Assembly: GCA_022848785.1 (NCBI GenBank)
Contig: JAJISK010000003.1
Coordinates: 1 to 30,503, forward strand
From: Thermoplasmatota archaeon
GTDB lineage: Archaea; Thermoplasmatota; Thermoplasmata; RBG-16-68-12; JAJISG01
Direction of reading: 5' to 3'
DNA length: 30,503 nt
Shown: piece by piece, positions 6,778 to 14,544 of the stretch
Layout of the letters: the number at the start of each line of letters is the position of its first letter
How positions within the stretch are numbered: the first letter of the stretch is position 1
Notes under the pieces: generated by a model
Told to the model about the DNA's origin: nothing
Databases searched by the model: none
The model's input: only the letters and a program-made list of their open reading frames with translations
Position numbers and translations under genes: made by a program

Positions 6778-7398
6778 ATGGAGCCGCCGAGCGCCCTCCA
6801 CCTGGAGTGCCCCAACTGCGGACGAGCACCCCATCGAGTCCTTCGAGGTCGTCTGTCCCAAGGCCAGGAACTCGTGTTGGAGGGTGTGTTTCGCTGCCTT
6901 CGCTGTGGCCACACACGGCGCGACACGCATCGGGAATGGGCGCCTGTCCAGGTCCCCCTCGTGGTCAGCGACGGAGACGCCTCCCGGAAGGTTGAGGTGG
7001 ACCTTTTTCCCGGCGAGGAGGTCCGGGTCGGAGACCCATTGGAGGCGAAGGGAAGGCTCGTGCGCATTACCGCCATCGAGGTGGGGGAGAGACGGGTCCA
7101 GAACGCTCCCGTCGAAACCATTACTACCCTGTGGAGCCAGCGAGCCGACCGGGTGACGGTCAAGTTTTCCCTGAACAGGGGCCGAAGGACCATCCCCTAC
7201 GAGTTGCGGGCCCTTTCCGATGAGGAATTCCAGATCGGCGATCTTGTGCGACTCGGCCGCGAGCGGGCCGTTATTCGCCGGATCAACACCCACCGAGGAA
7301 CTCTCCGTGACGGCGTCGTTCCTGCTCGGGACATCGTCCGCGTCTACTGCCAGGCCGTCCGTCGCCCCCGTTCGCATCGTCGAGACGGGAGAGGATAG
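6778..7398 (+). CDS. HVO_0476-family zinc-finger protein, 206 aa
   Basis: An archaeal conserved protein with two Cys pairs near the N-terminus: CPNC (10-13) and CLRC (about 37-40, followed by GH). They form one zinc ribbon. A beta-rich domain of basic character follows, with VTVKFSLNRGRRTIPY in the middle. The family resemblance is to the HVO_0476 zinc-finger proteins of Euryarchaeota, whose function is not established; an RNA or ribosome-linked role is only a guess. I choose ATG 6778 for its 28-nt distance from a TATA box; ATG 6760 would add six residues. Its TAG stop abuts the ATG of pcm (7399), which indicates co-transcription. Confidence 0.82.
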   Translation: MEPPSALHLECPNCGRAPHRVLRGRLSQGQELVLEGVFRCLRCGHTRRDTHREWAPVQVPLVVSDGDASRKVEVDLFPGEEVRVGDPLEAKGRLVRITAIEVGERRVQNAPVETITTLWSQRADRVTVKFSLNRGRRTIPYELRALSDEEFQIGDLVRLGRERAVIRRINTHRGTLRDGVVPARDIVRVYCQAVRRPRSHRRDGRG

Positions 7399-8055
7399 AT
7401 GGCCGACCGTCACGAGGCACGACGCGAGCGGATGGTTGACCGGCTCGTTCGGGACGGCGTGCTCCGGACCCCCCGGGTCATCGAGGCGATGCGGGCCATG
7501 CCTCGTCACCTCTTTGTCCCGCGTCCTCTGCGAGAGAGCGCCTACTACGACACGCCCTTGACCATTGGCTCCGGCCAGACCATCTCGGCCCCCCACATGG
7601 TGGGGATGATGTTGGAATACCTGGAGCTTCGAGAGGGGCACTCCGTGCTCGAGATCGGCGGCGGCTCGGGATACCATGCTGCGCTCGTCGCCCGAGTCGT
7701 GGGCCCTCAAGGCCGTGTCTTTGCCCTTGAGAGGATCGCCTCCCTCGCAAAGAAGGCGCGGAGCCGTCTCCAGAGATTAGATCTGGAGCAGCGAGTGGAG
7801 GTTCTTGTCCGGGACGGCTCGCAAGGGTACCCCGAACGGGCGCCCTTTGACCGGATTTTCGTCACCTCCGGGGCCCCCGAAATCCCCCCTCCCCTCATCC
7901 GGGACCTACGGGAAGGGGGCAAGCTCCTAGTCCCCGTGGGAACCCGCTCCTTCCAAGACCTGATCCTCGGGAAAAAGGTGAAGGGAGAACTGGTGACGGA
8001 AAGCCTAGGCGGGGTGGTGTTCGTTCCCCTCGTCGGCAAACATGGCTTCGAGTGA
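7399..8055 (+). CDS. pcm: Protein-L-isoaspartate O-methyltransferase
   Basis: A repair methyltransferase that tags isoaspartyl residues in aged proteins using SAM. The 218-residue length is typical. Motifs: MPRHLFVP (about 34-41), the family signature TIGSGQTISAPHMV (about 55-68), the SAM loop VLEIGGGSGYHAAL (about 83-96), and the late motif RIFVTSGAPEIPPPL. The ATG at 7399 directly follows the stop of the HVO_0476-type gene with no gap. The upstream AGAGGATAG includes a GAGG that can act as a ribosome-binding site, which a non-leader cistron would need. The window shows no other stress genes beside it. Confidence 0.96.
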   Translation: MADRHEARRERMVDRLVRDGVLRTPRVIEAMRAMPRHLFVPRPLRESAYYDTPLTIGSGQTISAPHMVGMMLEYLELREGHSVLEIGGGSGYHAALVARVVGPQGRVFALERIASLAKKARSRLQRLDLEQRVEVLVRDGSQGYPERAPFDRIFVTSGAPEIPPPLIRDLREGGKLLVPVGTRSFQDLILGKKVKGELVTESLGGVVFVPLVGKHGFE

Positions 8056-8077
8056 GAAGTTGATTCCGGGTCCCCAA

Positions 8078-8086
8078 CCTTTTAGC
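8078..8086 (+). promoter_or_regulatory. TATA-like box for the TraB-family gene
   Basis: CCTTTTAGC, centred about 30 nt before ATG 8112, in a 56-base gap after pcm. Confidence 0.45.
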
Positions 8087-8111
8087 CGCCCCTCGCGGTC
8101 TGACGATCGAC

Positions 8112-8783
8112 ATGATCACGCTCCTCGGGGTCAGCCACGTCTTCCGACTGGGTCCTCGCATCCACGCGGAAATTGAGAGACGCCGCCCGGACCTCATCGC
8201 CCTTGAACTCGACCCCGGCCGTTTGCAAGCGCTGGAGGAGCCGGGTCGCGTGCGTCGGACTCCCGGAGTCTACGGCCTCCTGGCCGGCTTCCAACGCCGG
8301 ATTGCGGAGGAGTACGGCGCGGAGGTGGGGGAGGAGATGCTGGCGGCCAGGAACGCCGGGCGACGTCACGGCATCCCGGTGGCCCTGATTGACATCGACT
8401 CACGCGTGACCTGGCGCTCCCTCTGGGCTTCCCTCCGCCCCTTGGAGCTCCTTCGACTTCTCTTCTCCGTCTTCGGATCCCTGTTCGTCGGACGGGAACA
8501 GATCGAGCGCGAACTCCACCACTATCAGGAGGACTCGGCGGGCTTCATGGACGCCTTGGGTCGCGACTTTCCGGCGGTGAAGGAAGTCCTCGTCGATCGA
8601 CGGAACGCCCACATGGCCAACGAGTTACGTCGCCTGCAAGAGGCGTACCAGGACATCGTTGCCATCGTGGGGGACGGTCACGTTCAGGGGCTCTCGACCC
8701 TCCTCGGGGAGGAGGAGGTGGAGGTCGTCCGACTCTGGGAGCTCCGTCCTCCGGAGGCGGAATCCGCCCGTAGCGACACCTAG
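8112..8783 (+). CDS. TraB/PrgY-family protein, 223 aa
   Basis: The N-terminal LLGVSHV and the C-terminal IVGDGHVQGL are the two G-x-x-H motifs of the TraB/GumN superfamily. A conserved Glu lies in LIALELDPGRL, and an R-N-x-x-M element (DRRNAHMANEL) comes near residue 160. These positions resemble metallopeptidase-like active sites (family knowledge); the archaeal role is unknown. The 223-residue length lacks the C-terminal membrane helices found on longer archaeal TraB proteins, although the segment PLELLRLLFSVFGSLFVG could be a membrane-associated hairpin. The start is ATG 8112 with a TATA-like box 30 nt upstream. It sits between pcm and priS without overlap. Confidence 0.87.
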   Translation: MITLLGVSHVFRLGPRIHAEIERRRPDLIALELDPGRLQALEEPGRVRRTPGVYGLLAGFQRRIAEEYGAEVGEEMLAARNAGRRHGIPVALIDIDSRVTWRSLWASLRPLELLRLLFSVFGSLFVGREQIERELHHYQEDSAGFMDALGRDFPAVKEVLVDRRNAHMANELRRLQEAYQDIVAIVGDGHVQGLSTLLGEEEVEVVRLWELRPPEAESARSDT

Positions 8784-8825
8784 GGCGCCCCTGCTGGCGG
8801 GACCCCCGGCTCCCTCCCCCGTCAA

Positions 8826-8833
8826 TCCTTAAG
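8826..8833 (+). promoter_or_regulatory. TATA-like box for priS
   Basis: TCCTTAAG, centred about 27 nt before GTG 8856. It supports GTG 8856 as a leaderless start. Confidence 0.5.
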
Positions 8834-8855
8834 TGGCGCCCTCCAATGAACACCT

Positions 8856-10091
8856 GTGGGTGAGGAGAAGCGTAAGGCCACCCTCCGGTATCTCCGGTCC
8901 AAGTTTGCGCAATACTACCAGGCGCGCCCCCTGCATCTTCCCCCTCGCTTTGGCCGCCGTGAGTTTGGCTTCATGCTCTTCGAGGGTGGCTTCGTGCTGC
9001 GTCACCTGGGCTTTCCCAAGGAGAGAGCACTGTACCGTTACATCCGTTCCAAGTCCCCGGCCCACGTCTATCACTCCGCCGCCTACTATGAGACCCCCGG
9101 CGCACCCACGATGGCGGAGAAGGGGTGGATGGGCGCGGATCTCATCTTCGACCTCGACGCAGACCACATCTCCGGGTGGCAGAAGATGGGTTACCCGGGC
9201 ATGCTCGAGGCGGTAAAGGCGCAGGTCATCCGTCTCATTGATGACTTCCTCGTGGGCGATTTGGGCTTCCGGGAGGCCGACCTCCGAATCGCCTTCTCCG
9301 GCGCACGGGGCTATCACATCCACATCCGCGACCCTCGCGTCTTCACCCTCGAGAGCCATGAGCGGCGCGAGATCGTCGACTACATCACGGGGACAGGACT
9401 GGACCTCCAGCTCGTCGGGCGAAGGGAGCCCTTCGAGGAACGCACCTTCGGGGGCCAAACGAGGACCCTGAAGCGATTTCGCATCCCCATGGCTTCCGAC
9501 CCCGGCTGGCGAGGGCGGACGACCCGTGGCATCAGTCAATGGCTGGAGACCCTCTCCGAACTTCCGGAGGAGCAGGCGATCGAAGCCCTCCGGCAACTCG
9601 AAGGGGTGGGACCCAAGCGGGCGCAGAAGATCTACGGTACCCTACAGCGACTGGGGGCGGACGGCACGCGGGCCCGGGTCGAGGCCGGCCACCTCGAGTT
9701 CTTTCCCCCGGGCAGCGGGGCCTCCCTGGTGGCCCAGGGGGTCGAGTACGCGAAGGGCGCCACGGACGAGCCCGTGAGCTCCGACACGAAGCGTCTCATT
9801 CGCCTGATGGGCAGTCTCCACGGCAAGACTGGGTTCTCCGTGGTGCCGCTGACCCGCGATGAGCTGGACGCCTTCGACCCCCTCACCGACGCCGTCCCCG
9901 CGCTTTACGAGCACGAGAAGATACGCGTCGAGACTCCCCAGGCTATTGTTACTGATATGATGGGCGAAACCTTTAATTTGGAACCCGGGCAGAACAGCGT
10001 CCCCGAATATCTGGCCATCTTCCTCATGTGTCGAGGGATGGCCACCTTGGCTTCGGGGATGGCTGGCGATGCAACCGAAGGGCCCACCTAG
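8856..10091 (+). CDS. priS: DNA primase small (catalytic) subunit PriS
   Basis: The polymerase subunit of the archaeal/eukaryal-type primase that makes primers for replication. It is 411 residues, close to the usual length or slightly long. DLDADH (about residues 99-104) holds the two metal-binding Asp. SGARGYHIHI (about 148-157) is the conserved SGRRG-x-H motif, and SSDTKRLIRLMGSLHGKTG (about 308-326) carries the third Asp and the nucleotide-binding SLHGKTG. An insert near 248-266, EGVGPKRAQKIYG, resembles a helix-hairpin-helix, which I do not know as a standard PriS part. The GTG start lies 27 nt after a TATA-like box. PriL is not in the window. The last 23 bases overlap the next gene. Confidence 0.95.
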   Translation: MGEEKRKATLRYLRSKFAQYYQARPLHLPPRFGRREFGFMLFEGGFVLRHLGFPKERALYRYIRSKSPAHVYHSAAYYETPGAPTMAEKGWMGADLIFDLDADHISGWQKMGYPGMLEAVKAQVIRLIDDFLVGDLGFREADLRIAFSGARGYHIHIRDPRVFTLESHERREIVDYITGTGLDLQLVGRREPFEERTFGGQTRTLKRFRIPMASDPGWRGRTTRGISQWLETLSELPEEQAIEALRQLEGVGPKRAQKIYGTLQRLGADGTRARVEAGHLEFFPPGSGASLVAQGVEYAKGATDEPVSSDTKRLIRLMGSLHGKTGFSVVPLTRDELDAFDPLTDAVPALYEHEKIRVETPQAIVTDMMGETFNLEPGQNSVPEYLAIFLMCRGMATLASGMAGDATEGPT

Positions 10092-12195
10092 GGACGCCCG
10101 CAGGCTTGCCCAGATTCGGCTCTTCAAGGAGCGTCTCCTGCCCTTGCAGATCGTCGCCGTCCTCGCCTTTGCGGCGTTCCTCGTGGCCAACGCAGGGATC
10201 CGATCGACCCCGCCCTACGTGCCGCTGCTGGCGGCCCTGCCCCTCCTCGTGATTGCCCTTGCGGTGATCGCAGTCGAGCTCATCGTCTTCCGGTTCCTGG
10301 AAATCCGCCACGGCCCGCGGGAGGGCCAGAAGTACATCCTAGTGGACATCAGCTGGCGGAACGCCAAGAAGGCGTTTGCCATCGCCCTCCTCCTGGCCGT
10401 GCTCCTCCTCGTCCCCCCGGTGAAGGCCCTGACCTTGAATCTCCTGTCCCCCACCTCCCAGCGAGGCCTGGAGGCGGGGGGGACCTTTCCGCTGACCTTC
10501 AACAGCCAAGATGCGCTGGGCATCAGCCATGCGGAGAGCCTCCAGGTGGTTGTCGAGAGCGGTTCCCTCCGCGTTCAGATTCAGGAGAGCACCGGGCCGC
10601 CCAGCAGGAACGCGACCCTCGGTGCGGGCCAGCAGCTTACCTTCAGCCTCACGGCAACCGGGTTCGTCCCATACACGGTCACGTTTGAGAATCTGGTCGG
10701 GACGACGACCACCTTCACATACAAGGTGAACCTGGCCCTCCCCACCGGCTTCATCAATCTCGCTGCCCTTCTCATGGGAATCGTGGCGGTCTCGAACCTG
10801 GCGTGGCTTGTATCCCTGCGACCCCTTCGCGAGGCTGGTCTCAAGGCCATGCCTTCGGCGATGCGTCGTCGCCGGCCCGTCCGACGGCCGCGCCCGGTCC
10901 AGGAGTGGCCCCAACGACAGCCCGCCTACGCCCGACGCCCCGTCGCCGGGCGATGGCCATGGCAGACTGGGCAGCCCCCGCGGTACCCCATTCCTCGTGG
11001 GTGGAACCCCGCCTACGGACCCTATCCCAGCTATGCCCGTCCCCCCTACCCGCGTCCCCAGCCCGTTCCAAGGCGCGCGCCCCCGCCCCTCCCGATTCCG
11101 GCACCGGCGAGGGCGGACGAACTCCCCCTCAAGGCCCGGGTCCCCGTGCCCCGCGAGGAAGAGGATCTTCCTCCGCCACCGGACCAGGTGGAACCCTATG
11201 AACTCGCGGCAAGCGCCCCTCCCCTCGCCGAGACGGTCGAGGACCCCGATCGGGCTGCACTCAAGTCCGCGGAGGCCGACATTGGCGGACTCCTCGACAA
11301 GGCAGAAGACCGCATGGCGATGGGGGAGTTCCAGGAGGCTCTGCAAGACTACGAGACGATCCTGAGCGTCGACAGACGCAACACGCCAGCGCTCTTGAAG
11401 ATGACCGAGCTCCTTCGACGGGTGCATCGTCCCGCCGATGCGCTGGATGCGGTGGACCGCATCCTCGATGTCGACCCGTGGCATCAGCGGGCCCTATTGG
11501 AGAAGGCGGACCTCTTGGAAGCGGAAGAAAGGCACGACGATGCGCTGGAGTGCTACAACGCCATCCTCCAGGGCAGTCCCGCCGTCCTCATGGCCCTCGT
11601 TCGGAAGGGGGACCTGATGGCGCGCCTCGGTGAGCCCGAGTTGGCATGGGAGGCCTACTCCGAGGCGCAGCGTCTTGCTCCCGACGATGTGGAGCTGCAG
11701 GAGAAGATCCAGTCCCTGGAAGCGAATCAGGGCGCCGCGATGAATCCTGAGAGTCCGGAGTTCTTGCTCAAGAAAGCTAGGGCCTCGGCCCGGGCGGGCA
11801 ACCTCGAGGAGGCCCTGCGGTTGTGTGAGGAGGCATCCGGTCTCGCGCCCGACAACGCCGAGCTGTGGGCCCTGAAAGGGGTCCTGGAACAGGATCTGTA
11901 CCTTCAGGGACCGGCCATCGCCAGCCTTCGACGGGCCACCGAGCTGGACCCCGAGGATCAGGAGTCGGCGAGGCGGTTGGAGGGCCTGCAGCGGAAAGCC
12001 CAGGACCAGATCGACCTCGAGAAGGCACTGCGAGAGGTCGAAGGGCTCTCCCCCGAGGCCGTGGCGACCATCGTGGAAGAGTATCGGAACCTACGAAAGC
12101 TGAAACGAGCGAAGCTCAAGTCCCTCGCGTCGTTGGAGGGGGTCCAGGAAGCCGACGCGAAGGCCGTCCTTCGTCGCATTCGGAGCGGAAGATAG
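10069..12195 (+). CDS. Large membrane protein with cytoplasmic TPR domain and helix-hairpin-helix-like tail, 708 aa
   Basis: Unnamed architecture, read from the translation. Probable membrane helices lie at about 24-43, 49-72, 100-118 and 230-251. Residues 119-229 form a beta-rich, probably external domain. A 90-residue linker (about 262-350) is very rich in Pro, Arg, Tyr and Trp, and an acidic/proline stretch follows. From about 385 to 640 there are five or six TPR-type units (e.g. GEFQEALQDYETIL). The tail (about 670-708) has LASLEGVQEADAKAVLRRI, which looks like a helix-hairpin-helix. ATG 10069 lies inside the 3' end of priS, with a 23-base overlap in another frame, so the two are probably co-transcribed. 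The TPRs suggest a protein-assembly platform at the membrane; the function is unknown. Confidence 0.85.
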   Translation: MQPKGPPRDARRLAQIRLFKERLLPLQIVAVLAFAAFLVANAGIRSTPPYVPLLAALPLLVIALAVIAVELIVFRFLEIRHGPREGQKYILVDISWRNAKKAFAIALLLAVLLLVPPVKALTLNLLSPTSQRGLEAGGTFPLTFNSQDALGISHAESLQVVVESGSLRVQIQESTGPPSRNATLGAGQQLTFSLTATGFVPYTVTFENLVGTTTTFTYKVNLALPTGFINLAALLMGIVAVSNLAWLVSLRPLREAGLKAMPSAMRRRRPVRRPRPVQEWPQRQPAYARRPVAGRWPWQTGQPPRYPIPRGWNPAYGPYPSYARPPYPRPQPVPRRAPPPLPIPAPARADELPLKARVPVPREEEDLPPPPDQVEPYELAASAPPLAETVEDPDRAALKSAEADIGGLLDKAEDRMAMGEFQEALQDYETILSVDRRNTPALLKMTELLRRVHRPADALDAVDRILDVDPWHQRALLEKADLLEAEERHDDALECYNAILQGSPAVLMALVRKGDLMARLGEPELAWEAYSEAQRLAPDDVELQEKIQSLEANQGAAMNPESPEFLLKKARASARAGNLEEALRLCEEASGLAPDNAELWALKGVLEQDLYLQGPAIASLRRATELDPEDQESARRLEGLQRKAQDQIDLEKALREVEGLSPEAVATIVEEYRNLRKLKRAKLKSLASLEGVQEADAKAVLRRIRSGR

Positions 12196-12204
12196 GTTTT
12201 TAGC
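12196..12204 (+). promoter_or_regulatory. TATA-like box for the L18Ae-prefoldin-FtsY operon
   Basis: GTTTTTAGC directly follows the stop of the TPR protein. It is centred about 27 nt before GTG 12227, which supports that codon over GTG 12218. Confidence 0.5.
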
Positions 12205-12226
12205 GGAACCGCGTCTGGTGGCGACC

Positions 12227-12454
12227 GTGAAGGCCTTTCGCATCCGCGGCGCGTTCCGTATGGGCCGCACTCGACAGTCCTTTACCCAGGAGGTGGCTGC
12301 CGAGACTCAGGAGGAAGCCGTGCAGCAGGTCCTCTCGGAACTGGGGAGCAGACATCGGGCCAAGCGTCGGGACATCGCCGTGGAAGAGGTTGTGGAGGTG
12401 CCGCGGGAGGAGGTGGAGAATTCCGTGGTCCTCTATCGGCTGGAAGGAGGCTAA
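12227..12454 (+). CDS. rpl18a: Large-subunit ribosomal protein L18Ae (LX/L20a)
   Basis: A 75-residue archaeal ribosomal protein. It opens KAFRIRGAFR and contains the FTQEVAAETQEEAVQQVLSELGS helix region (split here as FTQEV and EEAVQQVLSE), then RRDIAVEEV, all typical of LX. It assembles into the 50S subunit. I choose GTG 12227 (M-K-A-F-R) because homologues begin M-K-x-[FY] and because the TATA-like box lies 27 nt upstream; GTG 12218 would add three residues. The gene is followed after two bases by prefoldin alpha and then FtsY, an arrangement conserved across Euryarchaeota. Confidence 0.92.
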   Translation: MKAFRIRGAFRMGRTRQSFTQEVAAETQEEAVQQVLSELGSRHRAKRRDIAVEEVVEVPREEVENSVVLYRLEGG

Positions 12455-12456
12455 AC

Positions 12457-12900
12457 GTGGCCGAGGAGGTCGGGCTCCAGCAGGCCGTGGATGCCCTCGA
12501 GACCACGCGGGCCCAGCTGGACGCCCTCGCCCGGCAGGAGGAGGCCCTCCGATTCTCGCTCCAGGAATACACACGCGCCCGAGGTACCATGGTGGAGTAC
12601 AAGGACACCTCCATCGGGACCGAGATCCTCGTTCCCATCGGCGCGAACTCCTTTCTCTTCGCTCAGATTTCGGACGTGGAGCGGTGCATCGTGGGCCTCG
12701 GGGCGGAGGTGGCCCTGGATGACGCCATCGAGTCGGCCATCGAGCGCCTCGACAACCGCATCCGCCAGCTCACGACGGTCCAAGAGGATCTCCTGCGACG
12801 CATCGCGGCCATGGAGGGCCAGGCCAACGACCAAGCCGCCTTGGTCCAGGAGACCTACGAAAAGGCTCAGGGGGAGTCGGGGGAGGGGGAAGGTGTTTGA
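12457..12900 (+). CDS. pfdA: Prefoldin subunit alpha
   Basis: A chaperone subunit that forms the alpha2-beta4 prefoldin jellyfish and hands unfolded proteins to the thermosome. The 147-residue protein has an N-terminal coiled coil (about 1-45), a central beta-hairpin region EILVPIGANSFLFAQI (about 55-70), and a C-terminal coiled coil (about 90-140), the diagnostic layout. The start is GTG 12457, two bases after the L18Ae stop. The last eight bases overlap the start of ftsY, which points to translational coupling. Confidence 0.95.
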   Translation: MAEEVGLQQAVDALETTRAQLDALARQEEALRFSLQEYTRARGTMVEYKDTSIGTEILVPIGANSFLFAQISDVERCIVGLGAEVALDDAIESAIERLDNRIRQLTTVQEDLLRRIAAMEGQANDQAALVQETYEKAQGESGEGEGV

Positions 12901-13834
12901 GTCCCTCCGTAAGAAGCTCTTGGGGTGGAAGGACAAGGCTCCGGAAGAGTTAGAGGAGCTCGTTTCGGAGAAGTCCGGCCGCAAAGTCAAACGCGCGGCC
13001 CTGGATCGCCACCTCGCCGACTTGGAGATCGTTCTCCTGGAATCCGATGTCGCCTTGGGCGTCGTCTCCGAGATCATCCAGTCAATGGAGGAGGAACTTC
13101 TGGGGAAGCGCATCTCCCGGCGGACGGACTTTCGGACGGGCCTCTGGGAGGCCCTCCGCCGGGCAGTCCAGCGCGCCTTGGCGGTTCCCACCATCGACCT
13201 CGTTGCCTTCGTGCGAGAGCGGGAGAAGCCCGTGGTCCTGATGTTCGTTGGAGTCAATGGGACCGGGAAGACCACGGTCATCGCGAAGCTGACCCACCTC
13301 TTTCAGAGCGAGGGGTTGGTCTGCGTCCTGGCCGCCAGCGACACGTTCCGGGCCGGCGCGATTGAACAGCTGGCCGTCCACGCCGAACGTCTGCAGGTGA
13401 AGCTCATCGCCCATGAAGCCGGAAGCGATCCCGCCGCCGTGGCCTTCGACGCCGTGGAGCATGCCCGAGCGCGCCACCGGGATGTCGTGTTGATCGACAC
13501 GGCGGGGAGGGTGCAGACGAAAACCAACCTCATGGAACAGATGAAGAAAATCAAGCGGGTCTCCAAGCCCGACTTGGTCCTCTTTGTGGCGGATGCCCTG
13601 ACGGGGAACGACGCGGTCGAGCAGGCGAAGGGCTTCGAGGAAGCCGTCGGGATCGACGGAGTCATCCTCACCAAGGTCGACGCCGACGCCAAGGGGGGCG
13701 CGGCCCTGAGCATCGCACGGGCGGTGGGTCGGCCCGTCCTCTATCTGGGGGAGGGGCAGGGGTACGACGACTTGGTCCCCTTCGACCCCGGATGGATGGT
13801 CGATCGGCTTCTGGCCACTACGCCGAAGGCGTGA
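12893..13834 (+). CDS. ftsY: Signal recognition particle receptor FtsY
   Basis: SRP-type GTPase that docks SRP-ribosome complexes at the membrane. 313 residues from GTG 12893. The N domain is helical (about 1-95). In the NG domain, GVNGTGKTTVIAKL is G1 (about 119-132), DTFRAGAIEQL is G2, LIDTAGR is G3 and TKVDADAKGGA is G4 plus the closing loop. There is no M domain, so it is not SRP54, and no long acidic A domain. The start lies within the end of pfdA; purine-rich GGGGGAGGGGGAA just upstream can serve as ribosome-binding site. The 3' end overlaps the convergent glycosyltransferase by 17 bases. Confidence 0.96.
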   Translation: MFESLRKKLLGWKDKAPEELEELVSEKSGRKVKRAALDRHLADLEIVLLESDVALGVVSEIIQSMEEELLGKRISRRTDFRTGLWEALRRAVQRALAVPTIDLVAFVREREKPVVLMFVGVNGTGKTTVIAKLTHLFQSEGLVCVLAASDTFRAGAIEQLAVHAERLQVKLIAHEAGSDPAAVAFDAVEHARARHRDVVLIDTAGRVQTKTNLMEQMKKIKRVSKPDLVLFVADALTGNDAVEQAKGFEEAVGIDGVILTKVDADAKGGAALSIARAVGRPVLYLGEGQGYDDLVPFDPGWMVDRLLATTPKA

Positions 13835-14504
13835 GCCTCCTCTTGAGGAGGAAGCGGAGGTTTCCCCAGCCATCGGCGAGGGACCGGATTTTCGCCTCCC
13901 CAATCCGCGGACGATAGTGGATGGGGACCTCGGTAAACCGCAGCCCCTTCTCCACGACCTCGAGCTTCAGCTCCTCGGAGAAAGGCATGCCCTCGCTCGC
14001 CAAGGTGAGCCGGTCCAGGATTCCGCGACGGAAGACCCACATCCCCGACTGGGAATCCCGGAGACGGACCCCATAGAGGAGGGAGGCCGTCAGGTTCAGG
14101 AGCTTGTTCCCGAGGCGGTGATGGACCTCCATGGCGTGAGGTTCCAAGTACGTCAACCGGTCGCCGGAGACGAAGTCCCATGCCTCCTCCTCGAGGAGGG
14201 CGGCGATCCGAGGGATCTCACGGGCAGGATAGGTCCAATCCGCGTCGAGGGTCGCGATCAGGTCCCCCTTGGCCGCCGCGAAGCCCGTCTTGTAGGCGCG
14301 ACCGTACCCGCGACGATCCTCCGGGATTACGTGGGCCCCCTTTTCCTGGGCAATGGCCACGGTCCGATCCTCCGAGAGGGTGTCCACGAGGAGAATCTCG
14401 TAGGTCATGGGGGTACCCTCGAACGCCTCATGGACCTCATCCAGAACGCGGCCGATGGAGGCTTCCTCGTTCCGCGTTGGAATGACAACCGAGATGTCGA
14501 CCAT
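13818..14504 (-). CDS. Family 2 glycosyltransferase, dolichol-phosphate-sugar synthase type, 228 aa
   Basis: A GT-A fold enzyme. It has SVVIPTRNEEASIG at the N-terminus, LLVDTLSEDRT (a variant of the usual VDDxSxDxT) near 37-47, and the metal-binding DAD of ATLDADWTYP near 87-96. SGDRL and SQSGMWVFRR are typical of DPM1-like sequences. No membrane helices are present, as in short DPM1-like enzymes. It likely transfers a sugar to dolichyl phosphate for surface glycosylation; the sugar cannot be told. ATG 14504 is preceded at 34 nt by CTTTATC on this strand (14535-14541). The stop overlaps ftsY by 17 bases. The next gene upstream on the same strand is another GT2. Confidence 0.9.
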   Translation of the reverse strand: MVDISVVIPTRNEEASIGRVLDEVHEAFEGTPMTYEILLVDTLSEDRTVAIAQEKGAHVIPEDRRGYGRAYKTGFAAAKGDLIATLDADWTYPAREIPRIAALLEEEAWDFVSGDRLTYLEPHAMEVHHRLGNKLLNLTASLLYGVRLRDSQSGMWVFRRGILDRLTLASEGMPFSEELKLEVVEKGLRFTEVPIHYRPRIGEAKIRSLADGWGNLRFLLKRRLTPSA

Positions 14505-14534
14505 GCAGGCCGGGCGAGCCTACCCAACGGGCGC

Positions 14535-14541
14535 GATAAAG
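14535..14541 (-). promoter_or_regulatory. TATA-like box for the DPM1-like glycosyltransferase
   Basis: Reads CTTTATC on the minus strand, 34 nt before ATG 14504. It lies in the 40-base gap after the upstream GT2 gene, so the downstream gene may be transcribed alone. Confidence 0.4.
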
Positions 14542-14544
14542 AGC

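Noticed and set aside
5810..6916. Long minus-strand frame of 368 codons opposite the rhomboid gene
   Set aside because: Its translation is Glu/Gly/His-rich low-complexity sequence mirroring the hydrophobic codons of the rhomboid gene.
12491..12892. Extension of FtsY through the prefoldin region
   Set aside because: The segment is an Arg/Ser/Pro-rich shadow of pfdA. FtsY homologues begin near GTG 12893.
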